20,830 nt of DNA from Spirochaetales bacterium (GCA_022785155.1 JALFRH010000143.1:1-20830), one strand, 5' to 3'; counted from the first letter of the stretch, positions 1 through 6,972 are shown. The notes: generated by a model from the letters alone, not told the origin. Numbers and translations: made by a program.

Positions 1-746
1 CTATCGGAGCACTTTTCCCGACTTGGGGATATAAGTTCTTCCCTCTCACCACCAAGTGGTTCAAGCTTGTATTTACCCGATACAAGGGTTTCAAGGCCTT
101 CAAGGATTCCTTCCTTCTCTCAATAATCTCAGCTCCTATTACAGCTATACTTTCAATGATCATCAGCTATCTGGTGGTTAAGAAGAAGTTCAAGGCCAAG
201 GGCTTCATAGAAGCAGTATCCATGCTTGCTATGGCTGTACCTGGAACGGTTCTTGGTGTCGGATACATCAGAGGCTTCTCTTCAGGAGTATTCCATACAG
301 GATTCTTGCAGGGATTATATGGTTCTGCAGTAATTCTGATCATAGTATTTGTTGTCAGATCTCTGCCTACAGGTACTAGAAGTGGTATTTCCGCCCTTAG
401 GCAGATAGATAAGTCCATTGAGGAGTCCGCTTATGATATGGGAGCCGATTCCTTCAAGGTCTTCATGACAGTCACCCTGCCTTTGATTAAGGATTCCTTC
501 CTCAGTGGTCTTGTGACAGCCTTTGTAAGAAGCATTACTGCCATCAGTGCCATCATTCTCTTGGTTACACCGCAGTTCCTTCTCATTACTGTCCAGATCA
601 ATGAATTTGCAGAGAAGGGTTCCTATGGCCTTGCATGTGCATTCTCTACAATCCTAATCGTAATCACCTATGGTTCTGTGTTGCTGATGAATCTGTTTAT
701 CAAGCATTTCGGAACAAGCAAAAAGCTGCAGGAGGCAGCAGAATAA
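1..746 (+). CDS. Iron(III)-type ABC transporter permease, FbpB/AfuB-like (5' truncated by window edge)
   Basis: The reading frame is open from the first base, so this is the C-terminal part (about 248 residues) of a longer membrane protein. It shows hydrophobic membrane segments and, near residues 138-160 of the visible part, an EAA-type loop (EESAYDMGADSFKVF followed by TLPLI) that in binding-protein-dependent permeases docks onto the ATPase. The stretch AVPGTVLGVGYI is typical of the FbpB/AfuB/ThiP-like permeases, many of which are two-domain proteins. The stop codon is followed after 1 nt by the ATG of the ATPase gene, whose Shine-Dalgarno lies inside this gene, so the two are co-translated partners of one importer. 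Iron(III) is the likeliest substrate by family resemblance; thiamine, phosphonate or polyamine import cannot be excluded because the binding protein is outside the window. Confidence 0.85.
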   Translation, partial: IGALFPTWGYKFFPLTTKWFKLVFTRYKGFKAFKDSFLLSIISAPITAILSMIISYLVVKKKFKAKGFIEAVSMLAMAVPGTVLGVGYIRGFSSGVFHTGFLQGLYGSAVILIIVFVVRSLPTGTRSGISALRQIDKSIEESAYDMGADSFKVFMTVTLPLIKDSFLSGLVTAFVRSITAISAIILLVTPQFLLITVQINEFAEKGSYGLACAFSTILIVITYGSVLLMNLFIKHFGTSKKLQEAAE

Positions 747-747
747 T

Positions 748-1827
748 ATGGAAAAGACTAAAAAAGGTGTACGCCTTGAACACATTTCAAAGATATATAA
801 GGATCCTAAGACAGGGAAAGACTTCTATGCTGTAAAGGATACCAGCCTTGAGATCAAGCCAGGCTCTTTTGTAACTCTCCTTGGTCCTTCAGGTTGCGGA
901 AAGACCACTACGTTGAGAATGATTGCCGGCTTCGAAAGTCCTGATGAAGGAGAGATTTATCTTGGTGACGAAGCAATAAACGAGCTTACTCCCAATAAGC
1001 GTGATACTGCCATGGTGTTCCAGAGTTATGCTCTTCTTCCTCACTACAATATCTTCGATAACGTAGCTTATGGCCTAAAACTAAGAAAAATGCCTAAAGA
1101 CGTCATCAGGGAAAAGGTATTGAAGATCCTTGATCTTGTGGAGCTGAGTGGCATGGAATCAAGAATGACAAACCAGCTGTCTGGAGGCCAGCAGCAGAGA
1201 GTCGCCTTGGCGAGAGCTCTTGTCATCGAGCCTAGCGTTCTTCTTTTTGACGAACCGTTGTCAAACCTGGATGCAAAGTTAAGGGTTCAGATGAGAACGG
1301 AGATCAGGAGAATCCAGCAGGAAGTGGGAATCACGGCAATTTATGTAACCCATGACCAGTCTGAAGCCATGGCCATCAGTGATAACATCATTATTATGAA
1401 TAAAGGTGTGGTGGCTCAGATGGGTACTCCTGAAGAGATTTATTACCATCCTGTGGATGAATTCGTAGCCGACTTCATTGGAGAAGCAAACTTTCTTAAA
1501 GGAAAGTGCAGCACTATAGATGGAAAGTATGCTGTATTGGATTTCGAAGGAAAGAAACTTACGGTGCCACTTAGGGAAGGTGGAATGGAGAAGGGTAAGG
1601 ATTATACTGCAGTTCTTCGTCCAGAGGCAGCAAAGCTGGGAGACGAAGGAGGCTTGGAGTGTAAAGTTGAGGTATCTTGCTTCATGGGTTCCTACCAGAA
1701 CTACCACGTAAAAATTGGAGATACCCTCATTAAGCTTGAAGACCATAACCCTAAAAACAGGAAGGTGTATAAGCAAGGGGAAACTTGCTCCCTTCTTATT
1801 GATACAGATTCCCTCCACGTCCTATAA
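748..1827 (+). CDS. fbpC: ABC transporter ATP-binding protein, FbpC/PotA-like
   Basis: This 359-residue protein is the ATPase energising the importer whose permease ends 1 nt upstream. Visible motifs are Walker A GPSGCGKT (46-53), Q-loop Gln92, signature LSGGQ (144-148), Walker B VLLFDE (164-169) and the switch His202. Residues from about 240 onward form the extra C-terminal TOBE-type domain found in the FbpC/PotA/MalK branch. Length is normal for that branch. The start is supported by AGGAGG at 731-736. The stretch LLPHYNIFDNVAYGL lies where related proteins read FPHMTVFDNVAFGL. The assignment to iron rests on the adjacent permease and is moderate; the ATPase role itself is certain from the motifs. 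The gene is the last of its operon, since a terminator follows at 1875-1912. Confidence 0.9.
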   Translation: MEKTKKGVRLEHISKIYKDPKTGKDFYAVKDTSLEIKPGSFVTLLGPSGCGKTTTLRMIAGFESPDEGEIYLGDEAINELTPNKRDTAMVFQSYALLPHYNIFDNVAYGLKLRKMPKDVIREKVLKILDLVELSGMESRMTNQLSGGQQQRVALARALVIEPSVLLFDEPLSNLDAKLRVQMRTEIRRIQQEVGITAIYVTHDQSEAMAISDNIIIMNKGVVAQMGTPEEIYYHPVDEFVADFIGEANFLKGKCSTIDGKYAVLDFEGKKLTVPLREGGMEKGKDYTAVLRPEAAKLGDEGGLECKVEVSCFMGSYQNYHVKIGDTLIKLEDHNPKNRKVYKQGETCSLLIDTDSLHVL

Positions 1828-1874
1828 CTTGTGGTTGTAACTGAGTCTTGTAGTATTTATTGGCTCTTAGAATT

Positions 1875-1912
1875 AAAGGAGATATAGGTTTTCGTCCATA
1901 TCTCCTTTTTTA
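1875..1912 (+). terminator. Rho-independent terminator after the iron-type importer operon
   Basis: AAAGGAGATATAGG (1875-1888) pairs with CCATATCTCCTTT (1896-1908) with a single bulged base and a 7-nt loop, and the 3' arm runs into a T-tract. It lies 48 nt after the fbpC-like stop. Confidence 0.85.
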
Positions 1913-1942
1913 CTCTTTATTGGTGATTCTGATAGGGAATGT

Positions 1943-2599
1943 TCAGAAAGAAATTGAGAACGCAAGGGCAAAGGGTGATACTCCCATCTGTACATTCTCT
2001 CCGAGAGTATGGATCATAGGTACTCCTATGCCCCAAATCGTTCCTAAAAGAGCCCCGGAGAGTACATCTGTCATAAAATGGTTGCCACTCATTATTCTTA
2101 ATAGAGCTGTGGCTGTAGCAAGGGAATAACTGGCTGCGATTACAGGAGTCTTCCATTTTGAATCAGGATAATAAGCTGAGAAGACATAGGAAATAAAGCC
2201 TGCAGAAGCAAAAGCCTGAGTTGTGTGCCCGGAAGGGAAGGAGTTGTTCCAATCATCCTTTTGGTCTTCTGGGGCTCCTGGAAAGTAAGTATAAGGACGA
2301 GGTCTATCCACTACATTTTTTATAAGGTTCTTGGAAATATAGGCTCCTGCCATTGTTTCTGCATACATAACTCCAAGAGTGAGGATATCTTCCCCACTTC
2401 TATTGAGGGCGAGGAGAGCTGGTGCAATCATCAGCCCTGTATTCATGATGGTTGCTGTATTATCCAGAGGCTCTGAGTATGGATTCATTATCAGGGCATC
2501 AAAGGCATTCACTTCTGACTTGTCATTAATTGAAGTGGAGAAGGTGGATGAGACAAACAATAGGACAAGAAGTAATACTACAAAAGCTTTTTTCTTCAT
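1943..2599 (-). CDS. Secreted PAP2-superfamily phosphatase
   Basis: This 218-residue protein has an N-terminal export signal (MKKKAF then a hydrophobic stretch to about residue 20), so the catalytic domain should act outside the cytoplasmic membrane. All three PAP2 signature blocks are present: Lys94 with Arg101-Pro102 (K-x6-RP), PSGH at 122-125, and Arg168-x5-His174-x3-Asp178. In this superfamily these residues bind phosphate and form the phospho-histidine intermediate. Likely substrates are membrane phospholipids, undecaprenyl pyrophosphate or lipid A phosphates; the sequence does not decide. The C-terminal end alternates hydrophobic residues and finishes in Phe (PFALAFSISF), which resembles a terminal outer-membrane strand, but this is only a resemblance. 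No Shine-Dalgarno precedes the ATG; a promoter -10 box lies 6 nt upstream, suggesting a leaderless transcript. The signal peptide supports this start. Confidence 0.87.
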   Translation of the reverse strand: MKKKAFVVLLLVLLFVSSTFSTSINDKSEVNAFDALIMNPYSEPLDNTATIMNTGLMIAPALLALNRSGEDILTLGVMYAETMAGAYISKNLIKNVVDRPRPYTYFPGAPEDQKDDWNNSFPSGHTTQAFASAGFISYVFSAYYPDSKWKTPVIAASYSLATATALLRIMSGNHFMTDVLSGALLGTIWGIGVPMIHTLGENVQMGVSPFALAFSISF

Positions 2600-2605
2600 T
2601 CTTCT

Positions 2606-2635
2606 ATTCTAAGGTAAGTGGATATCAGTGTCCAA
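2606..2635 (-). promoter_or_regulatory. Promoter of the secreted PAP2 gene, placing +1 at or near the ATG
   Basis: On the minus strand, TTGGAC (2630-2635) and TAGAAT (2606-2611) are separated by 18 nt. Only AGAAGA separates the -10 box from the ATG at 2599. The promoter starts directly after the ugpC terminator. Confidence 0.55.
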
Positions 2636-2636
2636 T

Positions 2637-2665
2637 AGAAAAGGGCAGCCTCTTGGACTGCCCTG
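2637..2665 (-). terminator. Rho-independent terminator after ugpC
   Basis: On the minus strand GGGCAG (2663-2658) pairs with CTGCCC (2648-2643), extended by a T-G and a C-G pair, followed by TTTTC. It lies about 20 nt after the ugpC stop and separates ugpC from the PAP2 gene on the same strand. Confidence 0.85.
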
Positions 2666-2684
2666 TCTATAACTCCGACTGTAA

Positions 2685-3779
2685 TCAGCGGATTCTGAGC
2701 TCTGTATCAACGTCGAAGAATCTAGCCTTGTCCATGTTGACAATGAGAGCAACCTTTTCGCCGACTGTCGGGATGACTGATGGGTCGATCTTACCGACAA
2801 TATTAGCGTTGTCTGTAGCGACATAAACCTGAGTTTCGCTTCCAAGTGGTTCGACAACAGATACATTACCGTTGATTGTCTTGCCGTCCTGTGACTGATG
2901 TGAATACTCGACATCTTCAGGTCTGATACCAAATGTAACCTTCTTTCCAACATAAGGAGAGAGGAACTTGGCCTGAGCTTCTGTTGTTTCAAGTCTGAAG
3001 GATGGGGAAACAAGGTATGTCTTTCCATTATCCTTGACAACGTCGACAACGATGAAGTTCATTGGAGGTGATCCGATGAAGCCTGCGACAAACTTGTTGT
3101 CCGGCTCGTTGTATAGTTCCATTGGTCCACCGATCTGCTGGATTACGCCAAGTTTCATAACGACGATTTTGTCAGCCATTGTAAGAGCTTCAACCTGGTC
3201 GTGTGTGACGTAGATCATTGTAGCCTGGAGTCTGTTGTGGAGGTTGGAGATTTCAGCTCTCATCTGGACTCTGAGCTTAGCATCAAGGTTTGATAATGGT
3301 TCGTCGAAAAGGAAGACCTTTGGATTACGTACGATAGCTCTTCCTACAGCGACTCTCTGTCTCTGTCCACCGGAGAGAGCCTTTGGTTTTCTATCCAAGA
3401 GTGCTTCGATGTCAAGAAGCTTTGCAGCCTCTCTGACTCTCTGGTCGATTTCTTCCTTAGGGAATTTTCTGATTTTGAGACCGAATGCCATGTTGTCATA
3501 AACGGTCATGTGAGGATAGAGAGCATAGTTCTGGAATACCATTGCGATGTCTCTGTCTTTTGGAGGAACGTCGTTCATGACCTTTCCGTCGATTGTAAGT
3601 GTACCTGAGGAGATGTCCTCGAGACCTGCAACCATTCTAAGTGTTGTGGACTTACCACAACCGGAAGGACCAACGAGAACAACAAATTCCTTGTCTTCGA
3701 TCTCGATGTTTACGTTGTCAACAGCCTTGACGCCGCCATCATAGATCTTGCAGATGTTCTTAAGACTTACTGCAGCCAT
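2685..3779 (-). CDS. ugpC: Sugar-importer ABC ATPase, UgpC/MsmK/MalK family
   Basis: This 364-residue ATPase of carbohydrate ABC importers has Walker A GPSGCGKST (37-45), Q-loop Gln83, signature LSGGQ (135-139), Walker B FLFDE (156-160) and His193, then a C-terminal regulatory region from about 235 with the GIRPEDVE segment typical of MalK/UgpC TOBE domains. It carries the family phrases NYALYPHMTVYDNMAFGL and LSNLDAKLRVQMR. No permease or binding-protein gene is adjacent: it has its own promoter (3807-3835) and terminator. Stand-alone ATPases of this family (MsmK/MsmX type) are known to serve several sugar importers encoded elsewhere, and that role is inferred here. AAGGAG 7 nt before the ATG fixes the start. 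Codon choice is biased to C-ending codons more than in its neighbours, which fits high expression. The exact sugar(s) cannot be read from the sequence. Confidence 0.93.
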   Translation of the reverse strand: MAAVSLKNICKIYDGGVKAVDNVNIEIEDKEFVVLVGPSGCGKSTTLRMVAGLEDISSGTLTIDGKVMNDVPPKDRDIAMVFQNYALYPHMTVYDNMAFGLKIRKFPKEEIDQRVREAAKLLDIEALLDRKPKALSGGQRQRVAVGRAIVRNPKVFLFDEPLSNLDAKLRVQMRAEISNLHNRLQATMIYVTHDQVEALTMADKIVVMKLGVIQQIGGPMELYNEPDNKFVAGFIGSPPMNFIVVDVVKDNGKTYLVSPSFRLETTEAQAKFLSPYVGKKVTFGIRPEDVEYSHQSQDGKTINGNVSVVEPLGSETQVYVATDNANIVGKIDPSVIPTVGEKVALIVNMDKARFFDVDTELRIR

Positions 3780-3806
3780 TTGTGTCTCCTTTTTTAGTCT
3801 AAATAA

Positions 3807-3835
3807 ATTCTAAGGGGCGTTTTTCATACGCGCAA
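3807..3835 (-). promoter_or_regulatory. Promoter of ugpC
   Basis: On the minus strand TTGCGC (3830-3835) is followed after 17 nt by TAGAAT (3807-3812). This predicts a 5' UTR of about 20 nt containing AAGGAG. The -35 is weak, the -10 good. Confidence 0.5.
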
Positions 3836-3894
3836 AGAAAAAAAACGGAAAAATGGAGTTTTTTTATTTGAAAACTGCGATTCTGAGGTTTAAT

Positions 3895-3920
3895 ATGTCT
3901 AAAAAGATTAAATTAGTCAT
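3895..3920. promoter_or_regulatory. Candidate TetR-type operator upstream of the tetR-like gene
   Basis: ATGTCTAA (3895-3902) and TTAGTCAT (3913-3920) form an inverted repeat with 7 of 8 matching positions and a 10-nt spacer, ending 11 nt before the regulator's ATG. The position between divergent genes, next to a TetR-family gene, suggests autoregulation. A related half-site, AGTCTAAA, lies near 3797, close to the ugpC -10 box. Confidence 0.35.
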
Positions 3921-3931
3921 AAAGGTTTTAT

Positions 3932-4513
3932 ATGCCGAAGATATTCAGCGAGAAAGAAAGGATTGAAATAATTGAGACGCTTCAGAAGGGTGCAATGCAT
4001 GAGCTTTCCAGAGTAGGTGTGAGAAAAACTACTGTAGATGAGCTATGCAGGATCTCCCATTTGGCCAAGGGATCTTTCTATCTATTTTATGAATCCAAGG
4101 AAGAACTGTTCTTGGATTGTTTGAAGACTTTTGCAGATAGCCTTGAGGAAATGTATCTGGGAATGCTCCAGAACTTGGATGAGAACCATATAGTCTCCTC
4201 CCTTACGACTGTGTTTGTGACGATAGCAAAGAGATTCAGGGATGAAGGGATATTCAGGTTCTTGGATGAGGAGAATATCGCTTTGATAAAAAGAAAGGTC
4301 CCCGAGATCAGACTCAAGGACCTTACAGATACTCTTATAAATGTATTCCATACTCTCTTTTCATATTTTTCCATCGAGAATGAGGATGATATAAGAGCCT
4401 TTGAAGATGGATATCTGGCAGTTCTTCATCTCTTTCTCATTCCTGATTTGGAGAATCTGGATGATACCATCTCTTTCCTTATTCGTGGTCTTGTCCTTCA
4501 GATGGTGGAGTGA
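3932..4513 (+). CDS. TetR/AcrR-family transcriptional regulator
   Basis: This 193-residue protein has the N-terminal TetR DNA-binding domain: an amphipathic helix (residues 5-27), then a helix-turn-helix around residues 31-52 (KTTVDELCRISHLAKGSFY) followed by the family's YESKEELF segment. The remaining ~130 residues are the ligand-binding and dimerisation part, which is divergent and gives no clue to the ligand. It is transcribed away from ugpC and overlaps the end of the convergent CNNM-type gene by 35 bp, so the two transcripts are antisense at their 3' ends. AAAGG at 3921-3925 is a modest ribosome-binding site. An inverted repeat directly upstream is a plausible operator. Likely targets are itself and possibly the divergent ugpC gene; this is inferred from position only. 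Confidence 0.87.
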   Translation: MPKIFSEKERIEIIETLQKGAMHELSRVGVRKTTVDELCRISHLAKGSFYLFYESKEELFLDCLKTFADSLEEMYLGMLQNLDENHIVSSLTTVFVTIAKRFRDEGIFRFLDEENIALIKRKVPEIRLKDLTDTLINVFHTLFSYFSIENEDDIRAFEDGYLAVLHLFLIPDLENLDDTISFLIRGLVLQMVE

Positions 4514-5822
4514 TTTCCTTACTTTTCTTTTCCACTTCCACCCTCTCGATTCTTCTTTCCTTTACAGAAAGAACATGGATCTTCACTTCATCGGTCTCAA
4601 TATCCAGTTTGGAACCATCTTCAGGAATAGTGGAGAGGGTAGACAAGACAAGGCCTCCGATGGTGTCGTAGTCTTCACTTAATGGAATATCCAGTCCTGT
4701 CTCTTCGTTCAGGTCTTCTATCTGAGTGTCTCCGCTGACATTCCATTTTCCTTCTCCGACCTTTACTATTTCCGCTTCTTCCTGCTCATCAAACTCGTCG
4801 TAGATGTTTCCTACGATTTCTTCAAGAAGATCTTCCATGGTTATAATGCCTGCAAAGGAGCCATATTCATCGATTACTATGGCCATATGTACTTTGTTGG
4901 CCTGCATATCGGAGAAGAGCTTATCTGCATGGATGGAATCAGGAACGAGATATGGGGCTCTGATGAGATCTTTGAAAGGCTTTTTCCTATTGCTGGAGAG
5001 GTTCAACAAAAACTCTCTGGCAATGATTATACCCTTGATATCATCATGGTCCTCGCCATACACAGGGAAACGGGAATACCCGGATTCCCTGATTGCCTTA
5101 AGTATGGTAGCCTCTGAGTCATTTTCCTGGATCCAGTATGTGTCTGCATCCCTTGTCATGACATCATCCACGGCAATATCGTTGAATTCGAAAACGTTCT
5201 GGATCCACTCCTTTTCATCTTCTTCGATCTTTCCGCTTTCACCGGAGGCATCGACCATAAGTCTTATATCTTCTTCCGTTACTTCCTCTTCCTCTCCATC
5301 TGTCTTCATATGGAATATCCTTAGGATCAAGTTTGTGCAGAAAGACAGAAAGGCAACCATCGGCTTGAAGAAGACGGCAAGGCCTGAAATGAAGCCAATG
5401 GCTTTTCTTGCCCATTCTTCAGATTTCTGCTGTGCTATTCTCTTCGGCACCAATTCTCCGAAGATCAGTGTAAAGAATGATATTACTACAGTGATCAATA
5501 TGACCGATAGTGTATTGAGAAGGGTAGTGGAACCAGGGCATCCCACTTCTTTTAATAGAACTACAAGGTGCTCTGAAAGTACATCTGCCGAGAAAGCTGC
5601 ACCAAGAAAGCCCGCAAGGGTGATGCCTATCTGGATTGTTGAGAGGAAACCAGACTGGTTTTCAACCATATAAAGGAGTTTCTTTGCTTTTTTATCTCCT
5701 TCTTCAGCTTCCTTTTTCAGCTGTATGGTATTCAGCGATATTACGGCAATTTCCGTTCCTGCAAAGAATGCGTTCACAAGAATAAGGAGAATCTGAAGAA
5801 TGATTGTCGACTGAACTGTCAT
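4479..5822 (-). CDS. CNNM/CorC-type membrane protein with CBS domains (HlyC/CorC family)
   Basis: This 447-residue protein has the order typical of the family: a membrane domain of CNNM (DUF21) type (about 1-195, with the conserved GELVPKR at 122-128), a pair of CBS domains (about 220-340, including VMTRDADT and IVIDEYGSFAGI), and a C-terminal CorC/HlyC domain (about 355-435). Members are linked to magnesium or cobalt efflux and homeostasis (CorC, MpfA, YrkA and the eukaryotic CNNMs); the old name hemolysin is historical. An acidic linker (GEEEEVTEED) joins the membrane and CBS parts. GGAGAGG before the ATG supports the start. The gene is preceded by a strong promoter and a ~140-nt structured leader, so expression is probably controlled in the mRNA, plausibly by a metal ion. 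Its 3' end overlaps the convergent tetR-like gene. No terminator is visible between the two. Confidence 0.9.
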   Translation of the reverse strand: MTVQSTIILQILLILVNAFFAGTEIAVISLNTIQLKKEAEEGDKKAKKLLYMVENQSGFLSTIQIGITLAGFLGAAFSADVLSEHLVVLLKEVGCPGSTTLLNTLSVILITVVISFFTLIFGELVPKRIAQQKSEEWARKAIGFISGLAVFFKPMVAFLSFCTNLILRIFHMKTDGEEEEVTEEDIRLMVDASGESGKIEEDEKEWIQNVFEFNDIAVDDVMTRDADTYWIQENDSEATILKAIRESGYSRFPVYGEDHDDIKGIIIAREFLLNLSSNRKKPFKDLIRAPYLVPDSIHADKLFSDMQANKVHMAIVIDEYGSFAGIITMEDLLEEIVGNIYDEFDEQEEAEIVKVGEGKWNVSGDTQIEDLNEETGLDIPLSEDYDTIGGLVLSTLSTIPEDGSKLDIETDEVKIHVLSVKERRIERVEVEKKSKEITPPSEGQDHE

Positions 5823-5962
5823 ACTTCCTCTCCTTTTTTGCTTGATGGGGTGAGAGGAGGAACCTCGTCCGATGATTCAATACTATAGTGGCTACTAGGG
5901 CCTGCGTCCATCAGGTTAAAACCCGCCTTTGCACTTAATTCTGTGCGATGATTTTGTTGATA
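5823..5962 (-). promoter_or_regulatory. Structured 5' leader, candidate translational riboswitch for the CNNM/CorC-type gene
   Basis: From the predicted start site near 5962 the minus-strand RNA runs about 140 nt before the ATG. It contains hairpins GCAC/GTGC (5946-5943 with 5934-5931) and GGTTTTAACC (5923-5914), and a G/C-rich segment GGACGCAGGCC. Near the 3' end, CCTCTC (5857-5852) is complementary to GAGAGG (5832-5827) in the Shine-Dalgarno. The same CCTC can instead pair with GAGG at 5866-5863, giving two exclusive states. TGATGG (5913-5908) is also complementary to CCATCA (5848-5843). I could not match it with confidence to a known riboswitch class. Confidence 0.5.
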
Positions 5963-5968
5963 GGTAAT

Positions 5969-5997
5969 AATATAAGAGTAGCACAATAAAGCGTCAA
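5969..5997 (-). promoter_or_regulatory. Strong sigma-70-type promoter of the CNNM/CorC-type gene
   Basis: On the minus strand TTGACG (5992-5997) is followed by exactly 17 nt and TATATT (5969-5974). The predicted +1 lies near 5962, giving the long leader described separately. Confidence 0.7.
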
Positions 5998-6385
5998 TGG
6001 ATTGGAGATAATGAATTGACTGCATAAAATGGAGATTTTACTTGGATTTATTTGATGGTAGGCAAATGCAACATAAATAAAGGCAAGGTTTTATGGTTTG
6101 TTGTGCCAACCGATGCCCCTTATTCCTGAATACAGTCCCAATACCCAGCTTCCAGATTCAGGAATGCCATTGTGCATTAAGTGCCATCTATATTGTAAAA
6201 TATAAAGTTCAAGAGCAGATCCTATTTTCCGGTGAGGTATAATTGCAATCTACTTGAGATATGATTGTGATGTTTGATACCAAGGAAAGTGCGGAAACAA
6301 GCGGTCATTGCTTATGTAATCCAAGGCAATTCATTTTTCGTAAAGTGCAACAGACCAGATCAAAGGTAATCTGCTTCCCTGTCAT
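5998..6385. other. Intergenic stretch with no supported gene; contains a 10-bp inverted repeat
   Basis: No convincing gene is seen on either strand: the longest frame (6261-6455, plus) has no good start signal and overlaps the 3' end of the minus-strand gene. ATTCCTGAAT (6122-6131) and ATTCAGGAAT (6156-6165) form a perfect 10-bp inverted repeat with a 24-nt loop. There is no clear T-tract to make it a terminator. The stretch may be decayed sequence or hold regulatory sites. Confidence 0.5.
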
Positions 6386-6697
6386 TCAACTTTTGTCTCT
6401 CCATTCTTCGTGGACTACAGTTAGATCAGCGTTCTCACCAGGTTCATCCCTGTAAAATACATGCCAGGATTCGACGAAGGTATCACGAAAGTCGTAACAT
6501 TCTCCAAAGTCCAGACTTGCATTGGATAACCTTCCGAACTCATATTCGCCATTTGCTACAAACTTGATTTTGAGCCCATCGACAAAAGTGTTTTTCTCGG
6601 GAAGCCAATGATTATAAATGTCCTTGATGAAGTTCAATGCTTTTTTCCTGTCTGCCGACTTTTTTAATATAATGATTTCTTCGTATTGGTTCTTCAC
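6386..6697 (-). CDS. Small hypothetical protein (103 aa, GTG start)
   Basis: I do not recognise this protein. It is soluble, acidic toward the C-terminus and without signal peptide or membrane segment; the end is rich in aromatic and acidic residues (WHVFYRDEPGE). The GTG start is supported by GGAG 7 nt upstream on the minus strand, and codon use resembles the neighbouring genes, so I treat it as real. It lies downstream of the tRNA-Gly gene on the same strand, with about 100 nt between, and no clear terminator follows. It could be a small alpha/beta-fold protein, but nothing in the sequence supports a specific function. Confidence 0.6.
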   Translation of the reverse strand: MKNQYEEIIILKKSADRKKALNFIKDIYNHWLPEKNTFVDGLKIKFVANGEYEFGRLSNASLDFGECYDFRDTFVESWHVFYRDEPGENADLTVVHEEWRDKS

Positions 6698-6803
6698 AAC
6701 AAAGCTCCTATAAATAGATTAGTTGAAAAACTATAGATACTATGGATAATAACGAACCATTAAAGGTAAGGTGTTAACCCAACAAATCACCGGAAAAAGA
6801 ATA

Positions 6804-6874
6804 AGCGGCATACGGGAATCGGACCCGCGTACTCGGCTTGGGAAGCCGGTGCACTACCATTGTGCTAATGCCGC
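6804..6874 (-). tRNA. tRNA-Gly (anticodon CCC)
   Basis: The minus strand gives a 71-nt cloverleaf: acceptor stem GCGGCAT/ATGCCGC, D-loop with AATGGTAG, anticodon loop TTCCCAA with CCC at 6842-6840, and a T-arm GCGGG-TCCGATT-CCCGT. The discriminator base is T, as usual for glycine tRNAs. The T-loop begins TCCG rather than TTCG. The outermost anticodon-stem pair is a C-A mismatch, leaving four good pairs. No CCA is encoded; the 3' end is followed by T-rich DNA. A good promoter lies just upstream (6886-6914). Confidence 0.92.
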
Positions 6875-6885
6875 AATATAGTCTA

Positions 6886-6914
6886 ATCATATTTTCCTTA
6901 CAGAAGTTTTGCAA
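6886..6914 (-). promoter_or_regulatory. Promoter of tRNA-Gly
   Basis: On the minus strand TTGCAA (6909-6914), 17 nt, TATGAT (6886-6891). The predicted start near 6879 leaves a leader of about 5 nt before the mature tRNA. The -35 hexamer is its own reverse complement, so it could also serve the divergent manA gene. Confidence 0.6.
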
Positions 6915-6972
6915 TACAGAAAACTCTTTGCTTATTCTTTTTATCCTTAAAGATATGTTGTATTCTTTCTAC

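Noticed and set aside
4804..5673. 289-codon plus-strand frame
   Set aside because: It is the antisense of the CNNM/CorC-type gene, which has full domain structure and a ribosome-binding site.
5823..5962. Match to M-box, GEMM (c-di-GMP) or TPP riboswitch
   Set aside because: Short resemblances exist (ATCATCG, GCACAG, GGACGCA, AACCTGAT), but the essential cores of each class are incomplete or out of order, so no class was assigned.
5819..6025. 68-codon minus-strand frame directly before the CNNM/CorC-type gene
   Set aside because: Its start lies upstream of the strong promoter (5969-5997), so the main transcript would lack it, and the peptide shows no domain. The DNA is better explained as a structured leader.
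6261..6455. 64-codon plus-strand frame
   Set aside because: No ribosome-binding site, no recognisable protein, and it overlaps the 3' end of the better supported minus-strand gene.
6838..6972. Extended N-terminus of manA
   Set aside because: It would start inside the tRNA-Gly gene and adds residues with no counterpart in the family.
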